In this document: piece by piece, positions 26,749 to 36,964 of the stretch
Position numbering within the stretch: the stretch's first letter is position 1
Layout: each line of letters starts with the position of its first letter
Assembly: GCF_042678305.1 (NCBI RefSeq)
Contig: NZ_JBHUDT010000004.1
Direction: 5' to 3' (one strand)
Origin: Gelatiniphilus marinus
GTDB taxonomy: Bacteria; Bacteroidota; Bacteroidia; Flavobacteriales; Flavobacteriaceae
DNA: 64,000 nucleotides
The notes under the pieces: model-generated
Told to the model about the DNA's origin: nothing
The model's database searches: none
The model's input: only the letters and a program-made list of their open reading frames with translations
Made by a program: the position numbers and the translations under genes

Positions 26749-29148
26749 ATGATTTTAAGCACTCAACTAGAATACAAGGGAGACTTGTTTCCCTCCAATA
26801 TAACAAACTATAAAAAAGATGTAGATGTCCTGCATTTTTCAACCGCCAATAACGTTATCCTACAACTTACGGTTTTAAGAGATAGCGTTTTAAGATTTAG
26901 ATATACCACCGTTGGGAAATTTGAAAACGATTTTTCTTATGCTATCAGCGAAAATGCGAGCAGTGGCTACAACCATTTGGAAATTACTGACGACCAAGAG
27001 AAATATATCGTTACCACTTCGCGGTTAATCTGCCATATACACAAATCCGACCTAAGAAAATCAATCTTTGATGCTAACAACAAATCCCTTATCTGCGAAG
27101 ACGAAAAAGGGTTCCATTGGGAAGAAAGCTACGAATTAGGTGGCGATATTGTAAAAATGAGCAAAACCGCACAAAACGGAGAAAGCTATTACGGCTTGGG
27201 CGACAAACCCAATCATTTAAACCTAAAAGGACGACGGTTTGAAAACTGGGCAACCGATTCTTATGCCTACGGAAAAGACACCGACCCCATTTACAAAGCC
27301 ATTCCGTTTTATACAGCATTGCACAACAACAAAGCTTACGGTATTTTTTTCGATAACACCTTTAAAACCTATTTCGATTTTTGCCACGAACGCAGAAACG
27401 TAACCAGTTTTTGGGCCCAAGGCGGCGAAATGAATTACTACTTTATTTACGGCCCTAAAATGCATGATGTGGTTGTAAATTATACCGATTTAACAGGAAC
27501 ACCAGAACTGCCACCACTTTGGGCCTTGGGCTACCACCAATGTAAATGGAGCTACTACCCAGAATCTAACGTAAAAGAAATAACCGCAAAGTTTAGAGAA
27601 CTAAAAATACCTTGCGATGCCATTTACCTAGATATAGACTACATGGAAGGTTTTCGCTGTTTTACCTGGAGCAAAGACCATTTCCCAGACCCAAAACGCA
27701 TGGTTAAAGAACTTGCCGACGACGGATTTAAAACCGTAGTAATTATCGATCCCGGCATTAAAATAGACATGGACTACAGCGTCTTTCGCGAGGGCCTGGA
27801 AAAAGACTATTTCTGCAAACGTGCCGATGGCCCCTATATGAAAGGCAAAGTATGGCCCGGGGAATGTTATTTCCCCGATTTTACAAGGCCCGAAGTACGA
27901 AAATGGTGGGCAGGCCTGTTTAAAGAACTTATTGAAGATATTGGCGTAAAAGGTGTCTGGAACGATATGAACGAACCCGCCGTAATGGATGTTCCCGGAA
28001 AAACATTCCCCAATGATGTAAGGCACGATTACGACGGCAACCCCTGTAGCCATCGTAAAGCACATAACATATACGGGATGCAAATGGCGCGTGCCACCTA
28101 CCACGGCCTAAAAAAGTTTAATTACCCAAAACGTCCATTTGTTATTACAAGAGCGGCCTATTCTGGAACGCAACGCTACACATCGACTTGGATGGGCGAT
28201 AACGTGGCGTCTTGGGAGCATTTACAAATAGCTAATATTCAAGCGCAGCGTTTAGCCTTGTCTGGGTTCTCGTTTGCCGGCTCTGATATTGGCGGCTTTG
28301 CCGAACAACCCAATGGCGAACTATATGCACGCTGGATTCAGCTTGGTATATTCCATCCCTTCTGCAGAACACATTCTTCTGGAGATCATGGCGATCAAGA
28401 ACCTTGGGCTTTCGATGAGGAAATTACAGATGTTGTTCGTAAGTTTATTGAAATAAGATACCAATTACTGCCTTATTTGTACACTTCGTTCTACCAATAT
28501 TCACAAGATAATGTACCGATGCTAAAATCGTTGGTGCTTTTCGATCAAGACGACTCCCAAACCCATTACAGGACAGACGAGTTTATTTGTGGCAACCAAC
28601 TTTTAATTTGCCCAATAAACGAGCCAAATTCTAAAGGAAGGCGCATGTATATTCCTAAAGGGGAATGGTTTAATTTCTGGACCTATGAGTTGGTTTCTGG
28701 AGGTAAAGAAACATGGGTAGATGCCGATTTGGACCGTATGCCCATTTTTGTAAAAGCAGGAGCTATAATCCCGAAATACCCGGTACAGCAGTATGTTGGC
28801 GAGAAAACCATTGATGAACTAACCCTTGATGTGTATTATAAACACGGTAAAGAAGATTCAGAGCTATATGAAGATGCCAATGATGGATTTGATTACAAAA
28901 AAGGACGTTATAGCCTAAGAAAATTTAATTTATCGGGCAATGACAATAAATTGATTATAAGAATTCACAAAAGAGGAAAATACCACACATCTTATAAAAC
29001 CTTTAAACTAAATTTAATAGGCCTGCCCTTTAAAGTAAAATCGATAAAGGTGGACAACGAATATGTAGATTTAAAAGACGTTAAATTTAATGGAGACAAT
29101 TCTTTAGTTGTAAACAAAGAGGTTACTAACATTCAAATAAAAGGATAA
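26749..29148 (+). CDS. Glycoside hydrolase family 31 alpha-glucosidase
   Basis: 799 residues. The barrel shows CDAIYLDIDYMEGFRCFTW, the nucleophile Asp in GVWNDMNEPAVMDV, and the acid/base region GDNVASWEHL. No signal peptide is visible, so it is probably cytoplasmic. In this operon it most likely hydrolyses alpha-glucan or its oligosaccharides, providing glycogen breakdown beside synthesis. It is 139 bases from glgB and ends in a shared terminator. Confidence 0.93.
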   Translation: MILSTQLEYKGDLFPSNITNYKKDVDVLHFSTANNVILQLTVLRDSVLRFRYTTVGKFENDFSYAISENASSGYNHLEITDDQEKYIVTTSRLICHIHKSDLRKSIFDANNKSLICEDEKGFHWEESYELGGDIVKMSKTAQNGESYYGLGDKPNHLNLKGRRFENWATDSYAYGKDTDPIYKAIPFYTALHNNKAYGIFFDNTFKTYFDFCHERRNVTSFWAQGGEMNYYFIYGPKMHDVVVNYTDLTGTPELPPLWALGYHQCKWSYYPESNVKEITAKFRELKIPCDAIYLDIDYMEGFRCFTWSKDHFPDPKRMVKELADDGFKTVVIIDPGIKIDMDYSVFREGLEKDYFCKRADGPYMKGKVWPGECYFPDFTRPEVRKWWAGLFKELIEDIGVKGVWNDMNEPAVMDVPGKTFPNDVRHDYDGNPCSHRKAHNIYGMQMARATYHGLKKFNYPKRPFVITRAAYSGTQRYTSTWMGDNVASWEHLQIANIQAQRLALSGFSFAGSDIGGFAEQPNGELYARWIQLGIFHPFCRTHSSGDHGDQEPWAFDEEITDVVRKFIEIRYQLLPYLYTSFYQYSQDNVPMLKSLVLFDQDDSQTHYRTDEFICGNQLLICPINEPNSKGRRMYIPKGEWFNFWTYELVSGGKETWVDADLDRMPIFVKAGAIIPKYPVQQYVGEKTIDELTLDVYYKHGKEDSELYEDANDGFDYKKGRYSLRKFNLSGNDNKLIIRIHKRGKYHTSYKTFKLNLIGLPFKVKSIKVDNEYVDLKDVKFNGDNSLVVNKEVTNIQIKG

Positions 29149-29156
29149 TACCAATA

Positions 29157-29190
29157 AAAACCTGTCTGTTTAAAAAACCAGACAGGTTTA
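29157..29190. terminator. Bidirectional terminator between convergent genes
   Basis: AAACCTGTCTG and CCAGACAGGTTT form a perfect stem with A/T runs on each side. It separates the glucan operon from the convergent antiporter gene. Confidence 0.85.
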
Positions 29191-29226
29191 AAACTAAATT
29201 AACACAGCTAAGGTTAGCAATTTGTA

Positions 29227-31062
29227 TTACACATTTTCATCATTAAAAGGTTTTCCTAAATAAACCAACTGGTAACCTTTTTTAATGGCATCAACCTCTA
29301 AATTATAAGACGAAATAATATGTAATTCGCCTTCGTTATCTTTAATAAATAAAGGAATTATATCTTTATCGTCATCGGTTATTTTGATTAAACTTTCGTA
29401 GTGTGCCTTATCTTGTAAATCAATTTCATGTATGGTTGGATATCTATCTGTTAGTTCTATCAATGCGTTAAAATCATCTTTATGAGAAAACAAACCTTCT
29501 TTCGGATTATTGTTTTCGTCTAGCATTTCATTTTTGCTTACCAACCTGTAAGCGCCATTAACACCAAATTGGCTCCCATATTTTTCAATGGCATATTTGT
29601 TAATTTCAGAGCTACCTGTTAATGCCATAATATAGCCTACGTCGTTTAATTCGATATTATCCATTAAGGTATCAGAGTAAATATTGGTACTTATTGCATC
29701 TAAGCGAAGCTCTTTTGCTTTTTCTATGTGCCTCTCATTACTATCGATTAATACCACGTGCCTGCCATTGGCTTCAAGGTAGTGGCCTAACAGTCGTGAT
29801 ACTTTTGATGCTCCGATAATTAAAACAGTTTCAGATTTTGTTAAAAACACACCAACCATTTTGGCAAATAATCGAGCTGTAGTGGCATTTAACAATACGG
29901 TACCCAAAACAATCATAAACACTAAAGGTGTAATGTATTCGGCACCTTCAACGCCTAACTTTTGTAACTTACTACCAAATAAAGATGCGATTCCGGCAGC
30001 TACAATACCACGCGGGCCAACCCAACTTATAAATAGTTTTTCATTAAGCTTTAAGTTGGATTTTGTGGTACTCAAAAAAACGGCTAATGGTCTTATAATA
30101 AATACCACAATAGCAAAAAGCGTAAGGGTTTCCCAATTGTAGAGCAGCATTAAATCTTCAATATCTATGTTTGCTGATAATAGAATGAACAAAATAGAAA
30201 TTAACAACACGCTTAAAGATTCTTTAAAATAAAGCAGTTCTTTTAGGTTTTCCAATTTACTGTTGCCCAGTACCATGCCCATAACAACTACGGCTAGCAG
30301 ACCAGATTCGTGAGCAAAAATTTCAGACTCAACAAAAACCAATAAAACGGTTGATAAGGATACTACATTTAATAAATAATGCGGAATGAGCTTTTTGTTA
30401 ATAGCAAATGCCAATCCGTGTGCAAAAGTAAAACCAAAGGTTGTGCCAAAAAGTATAATTTTACCAAACTCCATTAAAGCGGTTTTAGTAAAGCCGCTAT
30501 CGCCGCCAACGCTAATAAACTCGAACACCAATACAGCCACCAAAGCCCCAATGGGATCTATTAAAATACCTTCCCATTTTAAGACTGCCGAAACATCTTT
30601 TTTAAGTGGGATATTTCTTAAAATTGGCGAAATTACGGTTGGGCCAGTTACAATAATAAGTGCAGAAAACAAAAAGGAAAGCTCCCAACTTAATTTAAAA
30701 ACATAATGCGCTGTAATACCAGCACCAAAAAAGGTAATGGCAGAGCCTAATGTAATTAATTTGGTAATTACAGGACCTACGTTTTTTATTTCAGAACGTT
30801 TTAGGGTTAAGCCGCCCTCGAAAAGGATGATGCTTATGGCAAGCGACACAAAGTAATACAATCCGTCTCCGGGAAAAAGCCCTTTTTCGCCATTCCAAAC
30901 CGGCTCTATCCATTTGGTGCCATCTTCACTTAAATATTCGGCAGCAATGGGGCCAACCAATAAGCCTATTAAAATTAAAGGTAAAATGGCAGGGATTTTA
31001 AATTTCCATGCCACCCATTGGGCCAGTATTCCTAAAATAATAATGCCTGCTAATTCTAACAT
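29227..31062 (-). CDS. Cation:proton antiporter with TrkA-N domain
   Basis: 611 residues. Twelve or so membrane helices occupy about 1-395, with conserved CPA1-type segments (LFEGGLTLKR, IVTGPTVISPIL). A Rossmann domain begins at VLIIGASKVSRLLGHYLEANGRH, and a short C-terminal TrkA-C-like part follows. Family knowledge: such proteins exchange Na+ or K+ for H+ under control of nucleotide binding. It is divergent from a stress protein and SulP transporter pair. Confidence 0.9.
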   Translation of the reverse strand: MLELAGIIILGILAQWVAWKFKIPAILPLILIGLLVGPIAAEYLSEDGTKWIEPVWNGEKGLFPGDGLYYFVSLAISIILFEGGLTLKRSEIKNVGPVITKLITLGSAITFFGAGITAHYVFKLSWELSFLFSALIIVTGPTVISPILRNIPLKKDVSAVLKWEGILIDPIGALVAVLVFEFISVGGDSGFTKTALMEFGKIILFGTTFGFTFAHGLAFAINKKLIPHYLLNVVSLSTVLLVFVESEIFAHESGLLAVVVMGMVLGNSKLENLKELLYFKESLSVLLISILFILLSANIDIEDLMLLYNWETLTLFAIVVFIIRPLAVFLSTTKSNLKLNEKLFISWVGPRGIVAAGIASLFGSKLQKLGVEGAEYITPLVFMIVLGTVLLNATTARLFAKMVGVFLTKSETVLIIGASKVSRLLGHYLEANGRHVVLIDSNERHIEKAKELRLDAISTNIYSDTLMDNIELNDVGYIMALTGSSEINKYAIEKYGSQFGVNGAYRLVSKNEMLDENNNPKEGLFSHKDDFNALIELTDRYPTIHEIDLQDKAHYESLIKITDDDKDIIPLFIKDNEGELHIISSYNLEVDAIKKGYQLVYLGKPFNDENV

Positions 31063-31157
31063 AAATGTTTTTTAAAGCACTAATTTAAGTAAAACAGATG
31101 GTTTCATGTTTTTAAAAAATATTATCTTTCTACTTTGTTCAACAATTAATAAAAACC

Positions 31158-32006
31158 ATGTCTGTAAAACCCTTTAAAAGTATTGGTGTTGGCGTTGCTT
31201 TTTCGCCCAACTTAAAAGCAAATATTTTTGAAGCTGCACGGTTATCGGTGGTTTTTGGTTCGAAGTTATTTTTAATTCATGTTGGAGAAAATTCAAACGA
31301 GAAAACAAACCAACTAAAAACCATCCTTAAACATTTTGAAAAAGACAACTTAGATTACAAGTTGGTTTTTAAAACGGGCAATCCTGTTGATGTAATTTTA
31401 TCGACTTCCGAAGAAAAAAAGATAGACCTTTTAATTCTTGGTGCGCTACAACGCGAAGGGTTTTTAAAATACTATGTGGGCTCGATAGCAAGAAAAATTA
31501 CACGAAAAGCAAAGTGTTCTGTCTTACTATTAATTAAACCATCGGTTAAACGCGTACCCTGTGAGCACGTTGTGGTTAACGGCTTAAAAGCACCTAAAAC
31601 CGAACAAACCATAAAAACAGCTTTTTATGTGGCTAATAAGTTGAGTTCTGAAAAAATAACCATTGTTGAAGAAATAAAGGAAGAACAAATCTCTGTAAAG
31701 GTTGACGACAACAAGTCCTTAAGGCATGCCAACATTATTAAAGAGCGCATTAAGCTTAGGGAAAACTCTAGAATTAAAGAGATATTAAATCTTATTCCAG
31801 AGGTTTACAAAAAAAACAAAACCATAACAATACAGCCCATATTTGGCAAAAAAGGCTATTCTATAGGGCATTATGCCCAAATATCGCGAGCCGATTTATT
31901 GGTAATGAATGCACCATCAAAAACAACGTTTTGGGACCGCCTGTTTCCGCACGATATTGAGCATATTTTAACCGAATTACCAACCGATGTGTTATTACTG
32001 CAATGA
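31158..32006 (+). CDS. Universal stress protein family, two-domain
   Basis: 282 residues, with one clear UspA module (about 1-135). It ends with LLILGALQREGFLKYYVGSIARKITRKAKCSVLL, where G-x2-G-x9-G(S/T) would bind ATP; the motif is degenerate here. The second half ends DRLFPHDIEHILTELPTDVLLLQ, a diverged second module. Its stop codon overlaps the ATG of the SulP gene (ATGA), so the two are translationally coupled and it may regulate that transporter. Confidence 0.82.
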   Translation: MSVKPFKSIGVGVAFSPNLKANIFEAARLSVVFGSKLFLIHVGENSNEKTNQLKTILKHFEKDNLDYKLVFKTGNPVDVILSTSEEKKIDLLILGALQREGFLKYYVGSIARKITRKAKCSVLLLIKPSVKRVPCEHVVVNGLKAPKTEQTIKTAFYVANKLSSEKITIVEEIKEEQISVKVDDNKSLRHANIIKERIKLRENSRIKEILNLIPEVYKKNKTITIQPIFGKKGYSIGHYAQISRADLLVMNAPSKTTFWDRLFPHDIEHILTELPTDVLLLQ

Positions 32007-34204
32007 GCCCAAAAAAAAACAACATAAAAGATTTTTTTAAAGCTTTACCTAAAAATATATTTTCTGGGTTTGTGGTAAGCCTTATTGCATTGCCACTGGG
32101 TTTAGGACTTGCCATGGCTAGCGATGCACCGCCAATTGCTGGAATTATAACAGCCATTGTTGGCGGTATTGTGGTTTCTATTTTAGGCGGGAGCCATATT
32201 ACCATTGTTGGTCCGGGCAACGGTTTGGTTGGTGTGCTAATAATAGCAATTTCTACTTTAGGTTTGCAAAACACATATACAGCAATTATTTTTTCGGGTG
32301 TACTTATTTTGGGGCTTGGTTTTTTTAGAATGGGCACGCTCGCCGATTTTTTCCCCTCGTCTGCCATTCAAGGCATGCTTGCTGCCATTGGGCTTATTAT
32401 TTTAGGGAAACAGTTTCATATCATGCTTGGAAGAAGCATACATCGCGAAGACGCCATAGATTATCTTTTAGAGATTCCGCATTCAATAAACACAGCTTTG
32501 CACTACCAAAACAAAGGCTTAATTTATGCTGCTTTGGCCGGTGTAATTAGTCTGGCCATTATGCTGTTTTATTCAAAAATAAGAAACAAATATTTACAAC
32601 TTGTTCCTGCACCTATGTGGATTGTTATATTATCCATTGGGTTTAGTTATTATGTGGAGTTGGTGCTGCAGCAACCAAACCCAATTGCAAAAGCATATAT
32701 GCTTTCTGGCATTCCTTCATTTAATAATGTAATTACCGATATCCCAATACCAGATTTTAGCGCTATTGGGTCGCTATCGTTTTGGGGAAGTGTTTTAGCC
32801 TTAACGCTAATTTCGGGTATAGAATCGCTTTTAAGCATTAAGGCCGTAGATAAGTTAGACCCCGAAAAAAGACGCTCCAACGTCAATAAAGACCTTAAAG
32901 CCTTGGGCTTAGCCACTATTGGGAGCGGATTATTGGGCGGCTTAAATGTGGTAACGGTTATTGCCCGTAGTTCTGTAAACGTAAACAATGGTGCAAGCAA
33001 TAGGTCGTCTAACTTTTTCCATGCGCTTTTTTTAGTGCTTTTTATTGTTTTGTTTAGTACGCAACTTACACGAATTCCGCTGCCCGCATTAATGGCAATT
33101 CTGGTATATACGGGTTATAAATTGGCTTCGCCGCGCGTTGTTACCAAAATATTTTCTATAGGCAAAGAGCAGCTTATTATCTTTTTTGTTACGCTAATGG
33201 TTACCTTAAAAATAGGGCTGATAACCGGAATTATTGCAGGCGTTGCAACAACTTTAATTATCCATTTTATCATCAATAAAAGTGTAGCACTTTTTTTTAG
33301 AAACGTTTTAAAGCCGAATGTTTTAATGTTTAAGGAAACCGGTAACGAAAACAATTTTTATGTAAGCGTTAAGCATTTTTGCAGCTTTTTAAATTACTAC
33401 AAGCTTAAAAAACAATTGGAGGCCGTACCCGAGAACGAAGATGTAATCGTAGATTTCTCAATGTGCGAATTTGTAGATCATACCGTCATGGAAAACATGC
33501 ATAGTTTTCAAGAACTGTTTAAAAAACGCGGTGGGAACTTTGATGTTATTGGGTTGGACATGCTCGACACAGATTCTACGCATCCGTTTGCTTTAAGGCG
33601 CATGCTGCCAGTACCAAAAATTATACAAAACAATTTAACGAGGCGGCAAACCAATTTAGAAACCCTAGCAAAAGATTACAGTTTTAAATACACAGCAAAA
33701 AAAGAAAAAGACGTATCGTTTTTAACCCATTTTCAGTTTTTTAGCACCAAAAGCATAAACCATATTTACAATAAACTGGCAGACAAAAACAATGGCATTT
33801 GCTTATTTGATATCGAGTTTTCAGAAGGGGAGTTTATAGCCAAAGAGGTAGTACGCTTAACCATGCTTCATATAAAACTAAACGAAAACATCCCAAAATT
33901 CATTTTAGGCAAAGAGGGGTTTTTAGAAAAAGTCTCTGTATTCTCCCGTTTTAAGGATATTAATATCGAGGCGCACAACGATTTTTCCAACCGTTTTTAC
34001 TTATACGGCGATAACGAAGGGGAAATAAGTACTTTTTTTAACCAAAATATTACCCGTTTTTTTGAAAGCAACCCCTATTACCGCGTAGAATCCCACGGCA
34101 ACGCACTGCTTGTTTTTGGCAAAGAACGCTTGGCAAGTTTAAAAGAGATAAAAGCACTGTTTGATTATGGCAAACGATTAAAAGACGTAATGTCGCCTAA
34201 TTAA
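32003..34204 (+). CDS. SulP family anion transporter with STAS domain
   Basis: 733 residues. The N-terminal 430 residues hold the SulP membrane core (SGFVVSLIALPLGLGLAMAS, GPGNGLVG), followed by a STAS domain (about 450-540, VIVDFSMCEFVDHTVMENMH). An extra 190 residues beyond STAS are not recognised. Family knowledge: sulfate, bicarbonate or other anions with Na+ or H+; bicarbonate is plausible for marine bacteria but not shown. Overlaps the stress protein gene by 4 bases. Confidence 0.88.
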   Translation: MSPKKNNIKDFFKALPKNIFSGFVVSLIALPLGLGLAMASDAPPIAGIITAIVGGIVVSILGGSHITIVGPGNGLVGVLIIAISTLGLQNTYTAIIFSGVLILGLGFFRMGTLADFFPSSAIQGMLAAIGLIILGKQFHIMLGRSIHREDAIDYLLEIPHSINTALHYQNKGLIYAALAGVISLAIMLFYSKIRNKYLQLVPAPMWIVILSIGFSYYVELVLQQPNPIAKAYMLSGIPSFNNVITDIPIPDFSAIGSLSFWGSVLALTLISGIESLLSIKAVDKLDPEKRRSNVNKDLKALGLATIGSGLLGGLNVVTVIARSSVNVNNGASNRSSNFFHALFLVLFIVLFSTQLTRIPLPALMAILVYTGYKLASPRVVTKIFSIGKEQLIIFFVTLMVTLKIGLITGIIAGVATTLIIHFIINKSVALFFRNVLKPNVLMFKETGNENNFYVSVKHFCSFLNYYKLKKQLEAVPENEDVIVDFSMCEFVDHTVMENMHSFQELFKKRGGNFDVIGLDMLDTDSTHPFALRRMLPVPKIIQNNLTRRQTNLETLAKDYSFKYTAKKEKDVSFLTHFQFFSTKSINHIYNKLADKNNGICLFDIEFSEGEFIAKEVVRLTMLHIKLNENIPKFILGKEGFLEKVSVFSRFKDINIEAHNDFSNRFYLYGDNEGEISTFFNQNITRFFESNPYYRVESHGNALLVFGKERLASLKEIKALFDYGKRLKDVMSPN

Positions 34205-34326
34205 GATTTATGCAAACCTACTGCGATTAAATACTTTTATTTTTATAAATAGTACCAGTTTGTGTTTCTTAATATATTCTTAACGTTTTCGACAATTGTT
34301 AATATATTTCTTAATTTCGCGTCGCT

Positions 34327-35187
34327 ATGAAATTATACCCAATAAATGCCGGAAATTTTAAGCTCGATGGTGGTGCCATGTTTGGCGTAGTACCAAAATC
34401 GTTATGGCAACGCAGCAATCCTGCCGATGCTAATAACATGATCGATTTAACCGCACGCTGCTTACTTATTGAAGATGGTAACCGCCTTATTTTAATAGAC
34501 AATGGCATGGGCGACAAACAATCGAGCAAATTTTTTGGCTACTATTACCCATGGGGCAATGATTCTTTAGAGAACTCGCTTAAACAACAGGGTTTTCAGG
34601 CTGATGATGTTACCGATGTGTTTTTAACCCATTTGCATTTTGACCACTGTGGCGGAAGCATAACATGGAATAGCGACAAAACAGGTTACCAAACCGCTTT
34701 TAAAAACGCGCATTTTTGGAGCAACAAAAACCATTGGCAATGGGCAACACAACCCAACAAACGCGAAAAAGCTTCGTTTTTAAAAGAAAACATTCTGCCT
34801 ATTGAAGAAAGCGGACAATTAAAATTTACCAACCTGCCAAAAACCGATTTACTTAAAAACTCAGCACTTGGCTTCGATATATTTTTTGCTAACGGGCACA
34901 CCGAAAAACAAATGATTCCCATAATTAATTACAACGGAAAAACCATTTGCTTTATGGCCGATTTGCTGCCAACCGTTGGGCATTTGCCCTTGCCTTATGT
35001 TATGGGTTACGATACCAGACCACTTTTAACTTTAGATGAAAAAGAAAAATTTCTTAATCTTGCAGCCAATAATAATTACTACCTGTTTTTAGAACACGAT
35101 GCCCATAACGAAATTATTACCGTACAACACACCGAAAAAGGCGTTAGATTAAAACACATATACAAAACAAACGAGATATTTAATTAA
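34327..35187 (+). CDS. MBL-fold metallo-hydrolase
   Basis: 286 residues. The zinc motif is THLHFDHCGG (HxHxDH), with additional His in FANGHTEKQMIP and the C-terminal LEHDAHNEI. The overall pattern, with a lid containing SKFFGYYYPWG, resembles lactonase or quinolone-degradation-like members, but the substrate is unknown. No signal peptide. It is 21 bases upstream of the S8 peptidase gene and probably co-transcribed. Confidence 0.88.
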   Translation: MKLYPINAGNFKLDGGAMFGVVPKSLWQRSNPADANNMIDLTARCLLIEDGNRLILIDNGMGDKQSSKFFGYYYPWGNDSLENSLKQQGFQADDVTDVFLTHLHFDHCGGSITWNSDKTGYQTAFKNAHFWSNKNHWQWATQPNKREKASFLKENILPIEESGQLKFTNLPKTDLLKNSALGFDIFFANGHTEKQMIPIINYNGKTICFMADLLPTVGHLPLPYVMGYDTRPLLTLDEKEKFLNLAANNNYYLFLEHDAHNEIITVQHTEKGVRLKHIYKTNEIFN

Positions 35188-35208
35188 AACTATTTACACA
35201 CACAAAAA

Positions 35209-36807
35209 ATGAACGCAACAAAATCATTCCTACTATCGGCTATTGCAGCCTCAATACTTTACGGCTGCGGGAGTACAGCAAGCATCATATCTACACCAAT
35301 TGAAAACATAGATGCCATTCCTTTAAAAGTTTCAGATTTAACCGAAACCGAAAAACAAAATTGGGGGCATTTAGATTTAGCAAAAGACACCATTCCGGGG
35401 ATGAGCGTCGATAAAGCTTACGCTGAAATCATTAAAAACAAAAAAGGAAAAAAAGTAATTGTAGCCGTTATAGATTCTGGAATAGACATAGATCACGAAG
35501 ATTTGAATGCCAACATTTGGACCAACAAAAAAGAAATTCCGAATAACGGAAAAGATGACGACAACAACGGTTATATTGACGATGTACATGGCTGGAACTT
35601 TTTAGGCGATGCCTACGACGAGCAATTGGAATACGTTCGCTTAATTGCCAGCGGAGACACTTCTAACCCACGTTACAACGAAGCCGTAGCATTGCTTGAA
35701 AAAGAAACCAACAAATACCTTGAAAGAAAAGCAAGATACGACCAAATTGCACAAGCCGTAAATAATGCCGATGAAGCTTTAACCAAACACCTTGGAAAAA
35801 ACAAATATACTATTGAAGAGGTAAAGGCCATAAAAACCGAAGACCAAAATTTATTGCAAGCTATACAAATAGCAAAAGGCATGCATGCAAATGGCTTGTC
35901 TATACCCGAGGCCAAAAAAGAAATAAACGCCGACCTAGAGAGCATAAACGAGCGCCTAAACTACCACTTTAACAAAGACTTTTCAGGAAGAACCACAGGC
36001 GATGATATTAACGATTTATCTGATGTGGGCTATGGCAACGGCAACGTAAAACCTGTAAAAAAATCTGAATCCCACGGTACTCACGTGGCCGGAATTATTG
36101 CCGCGGTGCGCAACAACGGCAAAGGCGCCAATGGGGTTGCCAACAACGTAGAGATTATGTCTATTAGAGCGGTACCAAACGGCGACGAGTACGATAAAGA
36201 CGTAGCACTAGCCATTCGATACGCTGTTGATAATGGTGCAAAAATAATTAACGGTAGTTTTGGTAAATCTTTCTCGCCTTACGCGCATTGGGTTAGAGAT
36301 GCCATAAAATATGCTTCGGATAACGATGTGGTATTTGTACATGCCGCTGGAAACTCTGCTGAAGATATTGATGTAGCCCCTAACTTTCCAGACGACAATG
36401 TAGATTTTGTTGAAGTCTCTAACACTTATATTCGAGTAGGTTCGTTAACATCAAAATATGGCTCGCGCATGGTTTCTAGTTTTTCAAATTACGGAAAAAA
36501 GAATGTAGATGTTTTTGCGCCAGGATCTGCGATTTATTCTGCTTTTCCGGAAAACGAATACAAAAGCATTAGCGGAACCTCTATGGCTGCTCCTGCCGTT
36601 GCTGGTGTTGCGGCCTTAATTCGTTCGTATTACCCAAAGTTAAGTGCTGCACAAGTAAAACAAATTATTTTAGATTCGGGTCTTGCAGTTAAAACCAAAG
36701 TAATTGTTGGTGGCGATACCAATAACGTTAAGCCTTTTGCAGATTTATCAAAATCATCAAAAATAGCTAATGCATACAACGCTTTAATTATGGCATCAAA
36801 AATTTAA
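35209..36807 (+). CDS. Subtilisin-like S8 serine peptidase, lipoprotein
   Basis: 532 residues. A lipoprotein signal ends in LYGCGS (lipobox Cys near residue 20). The catalytic Asp is in VAVIDSGIDIDHEDL, His in ESHGTHVAGIIAA, Ser in SGTSMAAPAVAGVAAL. A roughly 130-residue insertion rich in Lys/Glu lies between Asp and His. It should act as a peptidase at the cell envelope. It is followed by a terminator at 36857. Confidence 0.93.
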   Translation: MNATKSFLLSAIAASILYGCGSTASIISTPIENIDAIPLKVSDLTETEKQNWGHLDLAKDTIPGMSVDKAYAEIIKNKKGKKVIVAVIDSGIDIDHEDLNANIWTNKKEIPNNGKDDDNNGYIDDVHGWNFLGDAYDEQLEYVRLIASGDTSNPRYNEAVALLEKETNKYLERKARYDQIAQAVNNADEALTKHLGKNKYTIEEVKAIKTEDQNLLQAIQIAKGMHANGLSIPEAKKEINADLESINERLNYHFNKDFSGRTTGDDINDLSDVGYGNGNVKPVKKSESHGTHVAGIIAAVRNNGKGANGVANNVEIMSIRAVPNGDEYDKDVALAIRYAVDNGAKIINGSFGKSFSPYAHWVRDAIKYASDNDVVFVHAAGNSAEDIDVAPNFPDDNVDFVEVSNTYIRVGSLTSKYGSRMVSSFSNYGKKNVDVFAPGSAIYSAFPENEYKSISGTSMAAPAVAGVAALIRSYYPKLSAAQVKQIILDSGLAVKTKVIVGGDTNNVKPFADLSKSSKIANAYNALIMASKI

Positions 36808-36856
36808 AACCCAAGAAGTTATTCATTAAAGAAGAAAAGTTTTAAATATCAACTCT

Positions 36857-36895
36857 GGTATCACTCCTAAAGCTTCGGGAGTGATACTGCTTTTT
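36857..36895 (+). terminator. Terminator after the S8 peptidase gene
   Basis: GTATCACTCC pairs with GGGAGTGATAC, followed after GC by TTTTT. It ends the MBL-S8 transcript before the M1 peptidase gene. Confidence 0.75.
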
Positions 36896-36964
36896 AAAAT
36901 TTCTATTTTAATGGTGTTCAAGTTAGAACTTAAAAAATGTATTTTATCTAAAAAACAATCCACA

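Noticed and set aside
36881..36964. N-terminal extension of the M1 peptidase
   Set aside because: It overlaps the terminator after the S8 gene, and the lipoprotein signal begins at the later ATG.
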